Source of the DNA: Planctomycetes bacterium HGW-Planctomycetes-1
GTDB taxonomy: Bacteria; Planctomycetota; Phycisphaerae; Sedimentisphaerales; UBA12454
DNA: 32,257 bases
NCBI GenBank assembly: GCA_002839495.1
Contig: PGYD01000011.1
Span: 1 to 32,257, forward strand
Reading direction: 5' to 3'
Shown here: piece after piece, positions 32,061-32,257 of the stretch
Layout of the letters: each line of letters starts with the position of its first letter
Position numbering within the stretch: the first letter of the stretch is position 1
The notes under the pieces: model-generated
Databases searched by the model: none
Seen by the model: only the letters and a program-made list of their open reading frames with translations
What the model was told of the DNA's origin: nothing
Program-made: the position numbers and the translations under genes

Positions 32061-32257
32061 ATGGCAGCAAAAAATTTAGCGTTTAACTCTGATGCAAGAG
32101 CGTCCCTGCTTACAGGCGTTGAGAAACTGGCCCGCGCGGTCAGGTCAACTCTGGGGCCTCGGGGCAGGAATGCCATCATCGACAAAGGCTGGGGCAGCCC
32201 GACAGTTACAAAGGACGGCGTAACAGTCGCCGAGGAAATTGACCTGGTTGATAAGGC
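32061..32257 (+). CDS. groEL: Chaperonin GroEL, 3'-truncated by the window end
   Basis: The first 65 codons read [20 protein letters not shown], then [20 protein letters not shown] and [15 protein letters not shown], the conserved N-terminal equatorial domain with the ATP-binding GPRGRN and KDGVT segments. AAGGAG lies ten bases before the ATG. groES does not precede it, so this copy is either a stand-alone groEL paralogue or part of a rearranged operon; multiple groEL copies are common in Planctomycetota. The gene runs past the end of the window. Confidence 0.95.
   Translation, partial: MAAKNLAFNSDARASLLTGVEKLARAVRSTLGPRGRNAIIDKGWGSPTVTKDGVTVAEEIDLVDK

Overview
The window reads as a chromosomal segment of a Planctomycetota bacterium, most likely from the Phycisphaerae/Sedimentisphaerales side. 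This is inferred from family content: a prepilin-like protein ending in an H-X9-DG motif, a split glycine dehydrogenase (GcvPA + GcvPB), a type III glutamine synthetase, RNase Y next to YmdB, and several membrane or coiled-coil proteins I could not name. Coding sequence has moderate GC; several spacers and one small ORF are clearly AT-rich. No rRNA, tRNA, CRISPR array or complete insertion sequence was found.

Layout. 1-3905 (+): glycine cleavage operon gcvT (5' end outside the window), gcvH, gcvPA, gcvPB. 4139-5248 (+): a UvrC-related protein lacking the nuclease halves. 5327-7015 (+): glnS, ending at a terminator that faces the convergent rny-ymdB pair (9764-7328, -). 9765-10684: a multi-hairpin RNA candidate upstream of rny, a decayed formylglycine-generating-enzyme fragment, and the control region of rex (10685-11314, +). 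11315-12966: hairpin-rich DNA and three small unrecognised membrane or secreted proteins. 15548-13067 (-): two overlapping signalling genes, a receiver/histidine kinase and a receiver/HD-GYP phosphodiesterase. 15849-18506 (+): a membrane-anchored coiled-coil protein, a YhaM-like exoribonuclease and a protein built of five-residue glycine repeats. 19778-18507 (-) murA; 19846-20658 (+) CPBP protease; 21430-20651 (-) dapB.

21695-27758 (+) is a housekeeping run: rpmE, prfA, pabB, an unknown ORF enclosed by inverted repeats, pabC, a Nif3-family gene and scpB, followed by tmRNA (27885-28236). 28564-30672 (+) is the type III glutamine synthetase gene behind a textbook sigma-54 promoter with two upstream palindromes. 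A transposase tail, a prepilin-like gene and the first codons of groEL close the window.

The most unusual feature is a 32-bp palindromic element present in three neighbouring genes (pabC, the Nif3-family gene and scpB) without breaking any frame. It is read in one frame in pabC and in another in the other two. This resembles the protein-coding palindromic elements of Rickettsia, though the sequence is different from any I can recall. Other strong leads are the inverted-repeat cassette in the pab operon, the sigma-54 control region, the reduced UvrC-like protein and the pentapeptide glycine-repeat protein. Many spacers carry perfect stem-loops, so small palindromes appear to be common in this genome.
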